From positions 1 through 64,000 of the forward strand of contig JAETSI010000006.1 of NCBI GenBank assembly GCA_021769725.1: a stretch of 64,000 bases of DNA, in the 5' to 3' direction. The first letter of the stretch is position 1. Each line of letters starts with the position of its first letter. The notes under the pieces are model-generated. The model was not told the origin of the DNA, made no database searches, and was given only the letters and a program-made list of their open reading frames with translations. Shown piece by piece: positions 53,176 to 61,800 of the stretch. Made by a program: the position numbers and the translations under genes. Source of the stretch: Oscillospiraceae bacterium (GTDB lineage Bacteria > Bacillota > Clostridia > Oscillospirales > Ruminococcaceae).

Positions 53176-53251
53176 TACAGGAATAAGATTCCAGATCACG
53201 AGGTATTGATTGTACGTTTAAGGCACTATTATGTTAGTGTCTTGTTTGGCG

Positions 53252-53285
53252 TGCCATCTTTTTTAATAAAAAGGACGGCATTTTT
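53252..53285 (+). terminator. Terminator of the cobalamin riboswitch
   Basis: TGCCATCTTTTTT and AAAAAGGACGGCA pair with two mismatches, followed by TTTTT, 45 bases before the first gene. Confidence 0.65.
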
Positions 53286-53331
53286 AATTATCAATGCCTC
53301 TGATTGAAAAAAATCAATCGGAGGAAAATTT

Positions 53332-54336
53332 ATGAAAAATTTAAAGAAAATTTGTGCAGCAGCGGCACTCTCGCTTACGGCAGTAATGTTTGCCGGATGC
53401 GGCAACAAAAGCTCTGAATCAGAGAGCGGTAAGAAGTCAAATGTATCTGTTACAGAAGACAATAAAAACGAAACTTCCGCAGATGACGATGAAGATTATA
53501 CAACAGGTGATGCTTCACTGGACAATATACGCAATGAGGATGGGATTGGCGAAAAGGAACTGCTCGTTTTAAGTTTCGGCACAAGCTATAACGACAGCCG
53601 CCGTTTGACGATAGGCGCTATTGAAAACGCTATTGAAGCGGCAGTTCCTGATTACGCAGTGAGACGAGGCTTTACTGCAAATATTATTATTGACCACGTA
53701 AACAGACGTGACGGAATCCTCATTGACGATATTGATGCTGCACTGAAAAGAGCCGTTGACAATAAGGTGAACACTCTGGTTGTACAGCCGACTCATCTTA
53801 TGAGCGGAATTGAGTATGATGAAATAATAGAAAAAGTCGCAAATTATTCCGATGCATTTGATAAGGTCGTATTCGGAGACCCCCTCCTTACAAGCGACGA
53901 TGATTTTGAAAGAGTGGAAAAAGCAATTGTTGACTGGACATCTGAATATGATGATGGTGAAACGGCAATCTGCTTTATGGGTCACGGTACTGAGCATGAA
54001 GCAAATCAGGTGTATCAGAAAATGCAGGATATGCTTACTGCTGACGGATATACAAACTATTTTATAGGTACTGTCGAGGCAGAACCGTCTCTTGAAAATG
54101 TTATTGCAAAGGTAAAGGAAGGAAACTACAAGAGAGTTATTCTTGAACCCCTTATGGTAGTTTCCGGCGATCATGCCAATAATGATATGGCTGGAGATGA
54201 TGCGGATTCCTGGAAGTCTGCGTTCGAGGCTGAGGGCTATGAAGTGGAGTGTCTGCTCCGTGGACTTGGTGAAAATGAGGATATCAGAAAAATTTATGTG
54301 GATCACGCACAGGCTGCGATTGATTCCATTGAATAA
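53332..54336 (+). CDS. cbiK: Lipid-anchored CbiK-type cobaltochelatase
   Basis: This 334-residue protein has a signal peptide and lipobox (TAVMFAGC), then an acidic linker to about residue 75. The rest matches anaerobic sirohydrochlorin cobaltochelatase: VLSFGTSYNDSRRLTIGAIE, QPTHLMSGIEYDEI (His155), FMGHGTEHEANQVY (His218) and MVVSGDHANNDMAG (His281). The metal and catalytic histidines are therefore kept. CbiK normally works in the cytosol, but here it faces outside. It is the first gene after the cobalamin riboswitch and precedes a lipoprotein and an ABC importer. It may insert cobalt into, or carry, an imported tetrapyrrole; that is inference. Confidence 0.9.
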   Translation: MKNLKKICAAAALSLTAVMFAGCGNKSSESESGKKSNVSVTEDNKNETSADDDEDYTTGDASLDNIRNEDGIGEKELLVLSFGTSYNDSRRLTIGAIENAIEAAVPDYAVRRGFTANIIIDHVNRRDGILIDDIDAALKRAVDNKVNTLVVQPTHLMSGIEYDEIIEKVANYSDAFDKVVFGDPLLTSDDDFERVEKAIVDWTSEYDDGETAICFMGHGTEHEANQVYQKMQDMLTADGYTNYFIGTVEAEPSLENVIAKVKEGNYKRVILEPLMVVSGDHANNDMAGDDADSWKSAFEAEGYEVECLLRGLGENEDIRKIYVDHAQAAIDSIE

Positions 54337-54384
54337 TAAATGACTGCTTTTGCATTTGTCATATAAATAAAAGGAGTTTTTACA

Positions 54385-55266
54385 ATGAAAAAATTAATAT
54401 CAATTATGCTTTTATCAGGACTTATTATCAGTACTTTTTCAGGCTGCAATTCCGGCAATTCCACTTCCGGAAGCAGTACGTCTGATTCATCTGAAGCTTC
54501 GGAAAAAGTAGCAGGCGAGGAGAAAACAGCTCCTGAGATCGACCTTGGTACTGAAAATCTTACTCCTGTATACGGTAATGAACTGAAAGACGGAGTATAT
54601 GAGATAACAGCCGAATCAAGTTCGTCAATGTTTAAAATAGTAAAATGCGAGCTTACAGTGGAAAACGGTGAAATGACTGCTGTTATGACTATGAGCGGAA
54701 CGGGATATCTTTACATTTTTATGGGCAAGGGTGAGGATGCCGATGAAAGCGGATATATTCCTTTTGTCGAAAATGAAAACGGAGAGCATACATTTACCGT
54801 TCCCGTTGAAGCTCTTGATATGGCGATCGACTGTTCTGCATTCAGCAAGAAAAAGGAGCAGTGGTATGACCGCACATTGGTGTTCCGTGCTGATTCCCTG
54901 CCCCTTGACGCATTTTCCGCTGAAAATGTTGTTACAGTTGAATCCCTTGGTCTTAAAGACGGAGAATATACTGTAGACGTTATACTCGGCGGCGGTTCCG
55001 GCCGTGCATCGGTCGAGTCGCCTGCAAAGCTTACTGTAGAAAACGGTATTGCTTACGCTGAAATCATCTGGGGCAGTTCAAACTACGACTATATGGCAGT
55101 AGACGGCATAAAGTATGAGCTTATCAATAACGAGGGAAATTCGACATTTAAAATTCCTGTGACCTGCTTTGACCGTGAAATGCCTGTAAATGCAAATACA
55201 ACGGCTATGAGTACTCCTCACGAAATTGAATATACCCTGAATTTTGATTCTTCGTCAATAAACTGA
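54385..55266 (+). CDS. Lipoprotein with a duplicated beta-rich domain
   Basis: This 293-residue protein has a lipobox (ISTFSGCNS) and a Ser-rich linker. Two similar domains follow: one from about residue 67 (ELKDGVYEITAESSSS...KCELTVENGEM) and one from about 190 (GLKDGEYTVDVILGGGSG...KLTVENGIAY). Each ends with a strand and an F/Y-x-L-F/N closing segment. The DG-x-Y start, the SxxK...LTVENG strand and the YDYMAVDGIKY stretch recall NEAT-like ligand-binding domains, but I cannot assign it. Between CbiK and the importer, it is a good candidate for a tetrapyrrole-binding surface protein. Confidence 0.6.
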   Translation: MKKLISIMLLSGLIISTFSGCNSGNSTSGSSTSDSSEASEKVAGEEKTAPEIDLGTENLTPVYGNELKDGVYEITAESSSSMFKIVKCELTVENGEMTAVMTMSGTGYLYIFMGKGEDADESGYIPFVENENGEHTFTVPVEALDMAIDCSAFSKKKEQWYDRTLVFRADSLPLDAFSAENVVTVESLGLKDGEYTVDVILGGGSGRASVESPAKLTVENGIAYAEIIWGSSNYDYMAVDGIKYELINNEGNSTFKIPVTCFDREMPVNANTTAMSTPHEIEYTLNFDSSSIN

Positions 55267-56399
55267 TGAAAAAAATTACGTTATTATTAACAACCATAGT
55301 TCTGGCAGGTGCGGTGGTCTCATGCACCCGTTCTGAAAGTGAGCCGTCAAGCCTTACCGGATTGAAAAAAAGAGGCAGCATGGATTTAAAATATGCCGAG
55401 ATGTTTTCAGTCGATTACTACGAAAACGATCTTGCTCTTGTTACTGTCGGAAATAATGAACAGTATATGATAGTTCCTGAAGACAGCGATATTCCGCAGG
55501 GGATTCCTGATTCAGTCACGGTTATCCGTCAGCCTGCCGACAATATTTATCTTGCTGCTTCGTCTGCTATGGATCTGTTCAGCGGAATCGGCGCACTCGA
55601 TGCTGTAAGTCTGACTTCAACAGCAGAAAAAGACTGGTCACAGCCGGAAGTCAGAGAAGCGTTAAGTAAAGGCGAGATACTTTATGCCGGGAAATATTCA
55701 GCGCCTGACTATGAACTTATCGTAGACAGGGAATGTGATCTTGCAGTAGAATCAACAATGATCTATCACAGTCCGGAGATACGTGAACAGCTTGAAAAAA
55801 TGGGAATCCCGGTCATTGTGGAACGTTCAAGCTATGAGTCACATCCTCTTGGACGAATGGAGTGGATCAAGCTCTACGGACTTCTTACCGGAAAAGAAGA
55901 TGAGGCAGCAAATTTCTTCGATGAAAAGACAAAAGCTGTCGATGAGTTTTCCGGAGATGCGAACACCGGAAAAACGGCTGCCTTTTTCTGCATTACTTCT
56001 AACGGATTTGTTAATATCCATAAGCCGGGAGATTATGTTTCAAAAATGATAGAACTTGCCGGCGGACAGAACGCTTTCACGTCTGACGATTTAAATGTAG
56101 ATGATAATTCACTTTCAACTATGAATATACAGTTTGAATCTTTTTATGACTTCGCAAAGGATGCTGATTTTCTCATATACAACAGCGCTATTGACGGCGG
56201 TATATCGTCCGTCGACGAGCTGATCGGGAAAAATAATCTGCTTGCGGATTTTAAGGCGGTAAAGAACGGGAATGTCTGGTGTACGGAAAAAAATATGTTT
56301 CAGCAGACAACAGGAGCTGCGGATATGATCGCAGATATGCACCTTATCTTCACGGAAATCACTGATAAAGAACCGTCATACATTTATCATCTTGAATGA
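55266..56399 (+). CDS. Substrate-binding lipoprotein of a BtuF/FhuD-type importer
   Basis: This 377-residue protein has a lipobox (LAGAVVSCT). It shows the two-lobed TroA/BtuF-type pattern: DNIYLAASSAMDLFSGIGAL, VESTMIYHSPEIREQLEKMGIPVIVE and SKMIELAGGQNAF, with a long central helix between lobes. The ATG overlaps the stop of the previous gene, so translation is coupled. The cobalamin riboswitch upstream makes corrinoids or related tetrapyrroles the likely ligand. Confidence 0.85.
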   Translation: MKKITLLLTTIVLAGAVVSCTRSESEPSSLTGLKKRGSMDLKYAEMFSVDYYENDLALVTVGNNEQYMIVPEDSDIPQGIPDSVTVIRQPADNIYLAASSAMDLFSGIGALDAVSLTSTAEKDWSQPEVREALSKGEILYAGKYSAPDYELIVDRECDLAVESTMIYHSPEIREQLEKMGIPVIVERSSYESHPLGRMEWIKLYGLLTGKEDEAANFFDEKTKAVDEFSGDANTGKTAAFFCITSNGFVNIHKPGDYVSKMIELAGGQNAFTSDDLNVDDNSLSTMNIQFESFYDFAKDADFLIYNSAIDGGISSVDELIGKNNLLADFKAVKNGNVWCTEKNMFQQTTGAADMIADMHLIFTEITDKEPSYIYHLE

Positions 56400-56407
56400 G
56401 GTATGGT

Positions 56408-57418
56408 ATGAATAAAAATGTCAGATATACGGCTTGTTTCGTGATACTTTCAGTACTGCTTGCCACTGCTGTGATAATCGGGATATATTCGGGAAGCGTC
56501 AGGATCTCTGCCGCAGAAGTTACTGAAATAATTGCAGGAAAAAGCAATAATAGAGCTGCGGAAAACATTATAATGCAAATACGCATTCCACGGGTACTTT
56601 CGTCTGTGATACTTGGAGGAGCATTATCCATATCGGGATTTTTGCTGCAAACTTTTTTCGCAAATCCTATTGCAGGACCTTTTGTACTCGGAATTTCATC
56701 CGGAGCGAAGCTTGCGGTAGCCCTTACTATGATCTTTTCGCTGCAAATCGGGAGCATTCTTAGTTCGGCAGAACTTATTGCAGCAGCTTTTATAGGTTCG
56801 ATGCTTTCAATGGCAGTAATTCTTATGGTATCAGGCAAAGTACAAAAAAGTTCCGCATTAATTGTAAGCGGAGTTATGATTGGATATATATGCTCGGCGA
56901 TAACGGATTTTGCTGTAACATTTGCCGATGATTCAAATATTGTAAATCTTCACAATTGGTCAATGGGCAGTTTTTCAGGAATTGATCGGGCAGACGTTAC
57001 TGTAATGGCTGCGGTTATTTTTCCGACGGTCGCTGCCGCATTACTGCTCTCAAAGCAGATAGGCGCATATCAGCTCGGAGAAGTTTATGCAAGGAATCTT
57101 GGTGTTAATATAAAACTTTTCAGAGCGGTGCTTATTCTGCTTTCAAGTATACTTTCAGCCTGTGTCACGGCTTTTGCAGGTCCTGTTTCATTTGTGGGTA
57201 TCGCTGTTCCTCATATTGTAAAAAGAATTTTTGGCACGGCAAAACCGCATATTATTATTCCGGCGTCTTTTATTGGCGGAGCAGTTTTCTGCCTTGTCTG
57301 TGATATGATAGCCAGAACAGTATTTGCTCCGTCTGAGTTGAGTATAAGTACAGTTACGGCTCTTTTCGGCGCACCGATCGTGATAAGCATTATGCTTAAC
57401 CGTAAAAAATCAGTTTGA
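56408..57418 (+). CDS. BtuC/FecCD-type permease
   Basis: I use ATG 56408, with GAGGTATGGT as the ribosome site; an earlier ATG overlaps the stop of the binding-protein gene. The 336-residue protein has about 9-10 membrane helices and family motifs IRIPRVLSSVILGGALSISG, FANPIAGPFVLGISSGA, and the C-terminal coupling region SFVGIAVPHIVKRIFG. It transports corrinoids or siderophore-like ligands. Confidence 0.88.
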   Translation: MNKNVRYTACFVILSVLLATAVIIGIYSGSVRISAAEVTEIIAGKSNNRAAENIIMQIRIPRVLSSVILGGALSISGFLLQTFFANPIAGPFVLGISSGAKLAVALTMIFSLQIGSILSSAELIAAAFIGSMLSMAVILMVSGKVQKSSALIVSGVMIGYICSAITDFAVTFADDSNIVNLHNWSMGSFSGIDRADVTVMAAVIFPTVAAALLLSKQIGAYQLGEVYARNLGVNIKLFRAVLILLSSILSACVTAFAGPVSFVGIAVPHIVKRIFGTAKPHIIIPASFIGGAVFCLVCDMIARTVFAPSELSISTVTALFGAPIVISIMLNRKKSV

Positions 57419-57429
57419 GGTGGCAGGAT

Positions 57430-58524
57430 ATGCAGGACAATTTTTTCATTACCGAGCAAATGGCTGTCGGATATAATAAAAAAATTCTTATTGATAATAT
57501 TAATATTTCAGTAAACAGGGGAGAGATCGTTACTCTGATCGGGCCGAATGGGGCAGGGAAATCGACTATTCTCAAAACTATTGCGTCACAATTGTCGCTT
57601 CTTGCCGGAACCGTTTATATAAGCGGAAAAAACCTGCGGAATACAAGCAGTCATGAGTTGGCAAAAACAATGTCCATTATGATGACATCACGTATCGAAC
57701 CGGAATTAATGACCTGTTATGATGTTATAAAATCAGGACGTTATCCATATACTGGACAGCTTGGCATCCTTTCGGAATATGACAAGCAGCAGATAGCCGA
57801 ATCAATGAAATTTATGTCGGTTGACAGTATCGCTGATAAAGATTTCAGATGCATAAGTGATGGCCAGAGGCAGCGTGTGATGCTTGCAAGAGCGGTGTGC
57901 CAGGAACCTGATATTCTTATTCTTGACGAACCAACTTCGTTTCTTGATATTCATCATAAGCTTGAACTCTTGTCTATGCTGAAACGTCTTGTTATAAGAA
58001 AAAAGATCGGCGTTATCATGTCAATGCATGAACTTGATCTTGCCCAGAGGATCTCAGACCGTATTATTTGCGTAAGCAACAACAGAATTGACAAATGCGG
58101 TACTCCGGAAGAAATATTTACTGATGAATATATAAATAAGATTTATAATATTTTCCCGGCAAGTTATTATGCTGGATACGGTTCGGCAGAACTTGAACGT
58201 GTGACAGGTGAGCCGGAAGTATTTGTTATTGCCGGAGGTGGAAGGGGAATCAATACTTTCCGTCGTCTCCAGAGAAAGCAGGTTCCTTTTGCAGCTGGAA
58301 TTATCAGTGAAAATGATATTGATTTTCCTGTTGCATCTGCATTAGCTTCAGAAATGGTGTCGGAAAAAGCGTTTGAACCTGTTTCTACTGAAACTTTTGA
58401 TAAAGCTCTGAAAATCATTGAAAAGTGTCGGAAGGTCATAAGCTGCACCGATCGTTTCGGAATTCTTGACAATGCAAACCAAAAGCTTTATGATTATGCT
58501 CAGGAAAATAACTGGCTTGTATAG
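57430..58524 (+). CDS. BtuD/FecE-type ATPase with C-terminal extension
   Basis: The start is ATG 57430, in preference to the TTG listed by the track, with GAGGTGGCAGG before it. The 364 residues hold Walker A GPNGAGKST, Q-loop region MSIMMTSR, signature ISDGQRQR and Walker B LILDEPTSFLD in the first 250 residues. The final 110 residues form an extra domain (VFVIAGGGRGINTFRRLQRK, VSEKAFEPVSTETFDKALKI) not found in most FecE-type ATPases. I recall a similar extension in the archaeal cobalamin importer ATPase BtuD. It is the last gene of the riboswitch operon. Confidence 0.85.
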   Translation: MQDNFFITEQMAVGYNKKILIDNINISVNRGEIVTLIGPNGAGKSTILKTIASQLSLLAGTVYISGKNLRNTSSHELAKTMSIMMTSRIEPELMTCYDVIKSGRYPYTGQLGILSEYDKQQIAESMKFMSVDSIADKDFRCISDGQRQRVMLARAVCQEPDILILDEPTSFLDIHHKLELLSMLKRLVIRKKIGVIMSMHELDLAQRISDRIICVSNNRIDKCGTPEEIFTDEYINKIYNIFPASYYAGYGSAELERVTGEPEVFVIAGGGRGINTFRRLQRKQVPFAAGIISENDIDFPVASALASEMVSEKAFEPVSTETFDKALKIIEKCRKVISCTDRFGILDNANQKLYDYAQENNWLV

Positions 58525-58530
58525 CCTGAA

Positions 58531-58568
58531 AAATTAAGGCAGTCGCATTATTCACGGCTGTCTTTTTT
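58531..58568. terminator. Bidirectional terminator between the importer and dxs
   Basis: GGCAGTCG and CGGCTGTC pair (two G-T pairs) with T6 on the plus side and TTAATTTTT on the minus side. Confidence 0.7.
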
Positions 58569-58648
58569 ATATGCAAAAAAGTGAAAATTTCACAAAACTA
58601 TCACTAAATTATCACCTTTTTGTTCGGAACTATTTCAAGCCTGATCGT

Positions 58649-60397
58649 TTATTTTGAAATATCGTCAAAAATCTGTTCAGGAGTCAGATGATTTTCTCTG
58701 AGCACTCCTTCAACTGAATATCTGTCAAGGAATTCCTTTTTCAATCCGTAATTATAGACCTTGATATCGGATGTTCCGTAAAAGCGTGCGATTTTTTCAC
58801 CAAATCCACCGCTGAGGATACCGTCCTCAAGGGTAACGATCTTTGTGTGAGTCATTTTCAGTTTTTCAAGCAATTCCCCATCAATGCCGGTAATATACCG
58901 GGGATTAATGAGCGTTGGAGCTGTTCCCGTTTTTTCGATAATCATAGAAGCAAGTTCTTCACCTATCTGATAGAAGTCACCGAGAGCGATTATTGCAATT
59001 TTCTCACCCTGCTGTGTGACCTTATACTTGTTGATATTGCTGTAATCTGCATCAGCAGCAGAATCTGAATGAATTACACCGTTGCACGGAATTCTAATAG
59101 CAACGGGATATTTGTCCTGTTCGATACTCCAGTCAAGCATTGCAAAATATTCTTCGCAATTTGTCGGAGCAAGGTATACCAGCTCCGGTATATTTGACAT
59201 CATCGGAATATCAAAAATTCCCAGATGTGTTACATCATTCATTCCGTAAACAGAGGCAGTGTTGACAAGAAGAGTTGCAGGATTTTTGTTTACACAAAGA
59301 TCCTGAGATATCTGATCGTAAGTTCTCTGAAAGAAACTTGAATGAGTTGCAAATACAGGTTTTCCGCCGTTTCTTGCGATTCCGGAAACCATGGCAACAG
59401 CGTGTTCTTCGGCGATTCCGACGTCAATGAACTGCCTGCCGGCTTCCCTGCGTTTATCCTCAGTGAAACCGATACACACCGGAACAGCGGCAACTACTGT
59501 TACTACTTTTTTGTCTTTTTCCATCTTATCAAGCAGATAATCGCAGGTCATTGTGTCGTAGTTTTCTCCACTTGCAGAAAATCTGCTTATGCCGGTTTCA
59601 GGATCGAAAGGCATACACCAGTGCCAGTTTTCCTTTTCCGTTTCAGCCGGAGCATAGCCTTTTCCTTTCATGGTGTTGATGTGTACAACTATCGGATGAT
59701 CTATGTTCTTTACTTGTTCAAATGTTCCAATCAGTTCTGCAATGTCATTTCCGTTGGCAATATAAATATAGTCCAGACCCATTGCTTTGAAGAGATTACA
59801 CTCGCATTTACCGTTTGATTCACGCAGAGCTTTCAGATTCTTATACAATCCTCCGTGATTCTCGGCAATCGACATATCGTTATCATTTACGACAATAATA
59901 AAATTACTTTCGAGTTCAGAAGCAAAGTCAATCCCTTCAAGAGCTTCTCCGCCGCTGAGAGAACCGTCTCCGATTACGGCAATGATATTTTCATTATCGC
60001 CTTTTAAATCCCTGCCTTTTGCCAGTCCGCAAGCCAGACTGACAGACGTTGACGTATGTCCCACATTAAAGAAGTCGTGTTCGCTTTCCTCCGGGTTGGT
60101 ATAACCGGAAATATCTTCAAAATGCTCATCGCAGAAATAGCTTTTCTGTCTGCCGGTGAGCATTTTATGCGTATAGCTCTGGTGGGATACGTCAAAGACA
60201 AACTTATCTTTTGGGGAATCGAATACATAATGCAAAGCTATTGTTGCTTCGACGAATCCAAAATTTGGACCGAAGTGACCGCCTTTTTTGGAAAGACGAT
60301 TCATAAGTCCGTTTCTTATTTCTGATGCAAGTATGTTCAGTTCTTCAACAGATAATCTTTTAATATCTTCCGGCGAATTAATTCTTTCAATATACAT
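58649..60397 (-). CDS. dxs: 1-deoxy-D-xylulose-5-phosphate synthase
   Basis: I start at MYIERINSPED (60397) behind AAGGAGG. The 582-residue protein has the DXS pattern: GHFGPNFGFVEATIALHYVF, FDVSHQSYTHKMLTGR, the thiamin-diphosphate motif GDGSLSGGEALEGID, DVGIAEEHAV and TLEDGILSGGFG. At 582 residues it is shorter than the usual 620. It makes deoxyxylulose phosphate from pyruvate and glyceraldehyde 3-phosphate for isoprenoids. It is monocistronic. Its promoter carries a MerR-like dyad. Confidence 0.9.
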   Translation of the reverse strand: MYIERINSPEDIKRLSVEELNILASEIRNGLMNRLSKKGGHFGPNFGFVEATIALHYVFDSPKDKFVFDVSHQSYTHKMLTGRQKSYFCDEHFEDISGYTNPEESEHDFFNVGHTSTSVSLACGLAKGRDLKGDNENIIAVIGDGSLSGGEALEGIDFASELESNFIIVVNDNDMSIAENHGGLYKNLKALRESNGKCECNLFKAMGLDYIYIANGNDIAELIGTFEQVKNIDHPIVVHINTMKGKGYAPAETEKENWHWCMPFDPETGISRFSASGENYDTMTCDYLLDKMEKDKKVVTVVAAVPVCIGFTEDKRREAGRQFIDVGIAEEHAVAMVSGIARNGGKPVFATHSSFFQRTYDQISQDLCVNKNPATLLVNTASVYGMNDVTHLGIFDIPMMSNIPELVYLAPTNCEEYFAMLDWSIEQDKYPVAIRIPCNGVIHSDSAADADYSNINKYKVTQQGEKIAIIALGDFYQIGEELASMIIEKTGTAPTLINPRYITGIDGELLEKLKMTHTKIVTLEDGILSGGFGEKIARFYGTSDIKVYNYGLKKEFLDRYSVEGVLRENHLTPEQIFDDISK

Positions 60398-60444
60398 ATT
60401 AATTTTCCTCCTTAGAGCCTTTATCATTAAATCTCGATGTGTTT

Positions 60445-60475
60445 ATTATATACCTTAGAGTATACTCAAAGTCAA
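60445..60475 (-). promoter_or_regulatory. MerR-type promoter of dxs
   Basis: On the minus strand, TTGACT and TATAAT are 19 bases apart, with the dyad CTTTGAGTATACTCTAAG filling the spacer. The long spacer and dyad are the classic layout for activation by MerR-family regulators, and the dyad resembles NmlR/AdhR-type sites. Confidence 0.6.
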
Positions 60476-60538
60476 TAGATTTTTTTACTTTTTGTAGAAC
60501 TGCACAAATTCTATTGGCAGAATTATACATTGTACACA

Positions 60539-60559
60539 TTCATTTTATGTGAACACGCT
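60539..60559 (+). repeat. 21-base dispersed repeat, copy 2
   Basis: Identical to 24331-24351. Here the left arm of the hairpin is degenerate, so it may be a decayed copy. Confidence 0.5.
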
Positions 60560-60564
60560 TTAAA

Positions 60565-61800
60565 TCAGGCTTTCTGGAAAACGCAGGTAACGCTCATAAA
60601 ACCATTTTTTGTTTCGGCAAAAATTTCCCCGTTCATTTTTCTCATGAGCTGACGGCAGATGTAAAGACCAAGACCGCTTCCGCTTTTTCCGTCAGCATTT
60701 CTGCCACGGTGAAAGCTCTCGAAAATATGCAGGATATCCGTATCAGGCAGAGTATTTCCGCTGTTTTTTATCGTAATAAGCTGACAGTTTTCTTCTTCAC
60801 TGAACAGAATTTCTATATGTTTTCCGTCGCCGTATTTTATTGCATTTTCGATAATATTCTGAAGCACCTCCACACTGCGTTCAATATCACCTTTAATAAT
60901 ACAATTGCCATAGTTGGAAATTTTAAAATCAGTATGCATTATTTTCAGTTTTTCACTGTAATACAGGGATATATTTTTTACAAGTTCCGACAGATAAAAT
61001 TCGCTGTTGTTTACTTCAAGCTGTAAGAAGTCCTCACTGGATGCTTTGATGATCTGCGAAATGTATTTTTCTATTTCGTCTGCCTTGCCGTTAATTTTTT
61101 CTGCTGTCTCAAGCTGTTTTTTCTTATCAGTGTATAGTTCTTTGGAAAGCGCTTTCGCATAGAGTTTTATTGCAGACAGCGGAGTTTTTACATCATGAGA
61201 CAAAGAAAGAAGCAGTATTTTCTTTTCTTTCTGAAGTTCAAGTTCACGTTTTTTCTGCTCCTCCATATTTTCACGCAGCAGATCGACGCCCCAGATAAAT
61301 TTTCCGAAAAAACGGTTTCTGGTTTCTTTTACCGGTGCAGTGAGATTTCCCTTTGAGAGTTCATATGGGATATCTGACATTTTTTTAAATGGCTTAAGTA
61401 TTTTTACACGTATATACAGCATCATTCCTATCATGACCGCCGACATAATGCCAAGAGCAATGTTGACGATAATCGTCATATTTTCGGTACTGTCAGCAGA
61501 GGATGTATAGTCAAACCGGTAAAGTTCGCCGTTTATCACTCTGACTGCATAGTCGCTGCTGGCGCTGTAAAAGCTGTCAGGAGAGTCGGAATATTTGGCA
61601 ATGCCGGTCACATATTTGCATTCTGACAAGTCGGCGGCGGACAAAGAGTCTTTCTCTATCAGTTCTGTCATGCGGCTGATTTCCACACGGTAGGGTCTGC
61701 CGTTTATATCGCCAAGGCTAAAGATAAGTAAATTCGCTGCCGTAAAAATTACAGCGATCAGCAGGGTTATTCCCAGAAAAATTTTATTAAACGATCTCAT
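60565..61800 (-). CDS. Sensor histidine kinase
   Basis: This 411-residue protein has two membrane helices (ITLLIAVIFTAANLLIFSL; MTIIVNIALGIMSAVMIGM) around an external loop of about 85 residues, then a HAMP-like linker. The phosphorylated histidine is in LSLSHDVKTPLSAIKLY, and the ATPase domain has IENAIKYGDG and GSGLGLYICRQLM. It overlaps its response regulator by 4 bases. The coupled ABC transporter suggests it senses a peptide or antibiotic, or controls export. Confidence 0.9.
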   Translation of the reverse strand: MRSFNKIFLGITLLIAVIFTAANLLIFSLGDINGRPYRVEISRMTELIEKDSLSAADLSECKYVTGIAKYSDSPDSFYSASSDYAVRVINGELYRFDYTSSADSTENMTIIVNIALGIMSAVMIGMMLYIRVKILKPFKKMSDIPYELSKGNLTAPVKETRNRFFGKFIWGVDLLRENMEEQKKRELELQKEKKILLLSLSHDVKTPLSAIKLYAKALSKELYTDKKKQLETAEKINGKADEIEKYISQIIKASSEDFLQLEVNNSEFYLSELVKNISLYYSEKLKIMHTDFKISNYGNCIIKGDIERSVEVLQNIIENAIKYGDGKHIEILFSEEENCQLITIKNSGNTLPDTDILHIFESFHRGRNADGKSGSGLGLYICRQLMRKMNGEIFAETKNGFMSVTCVFQKA

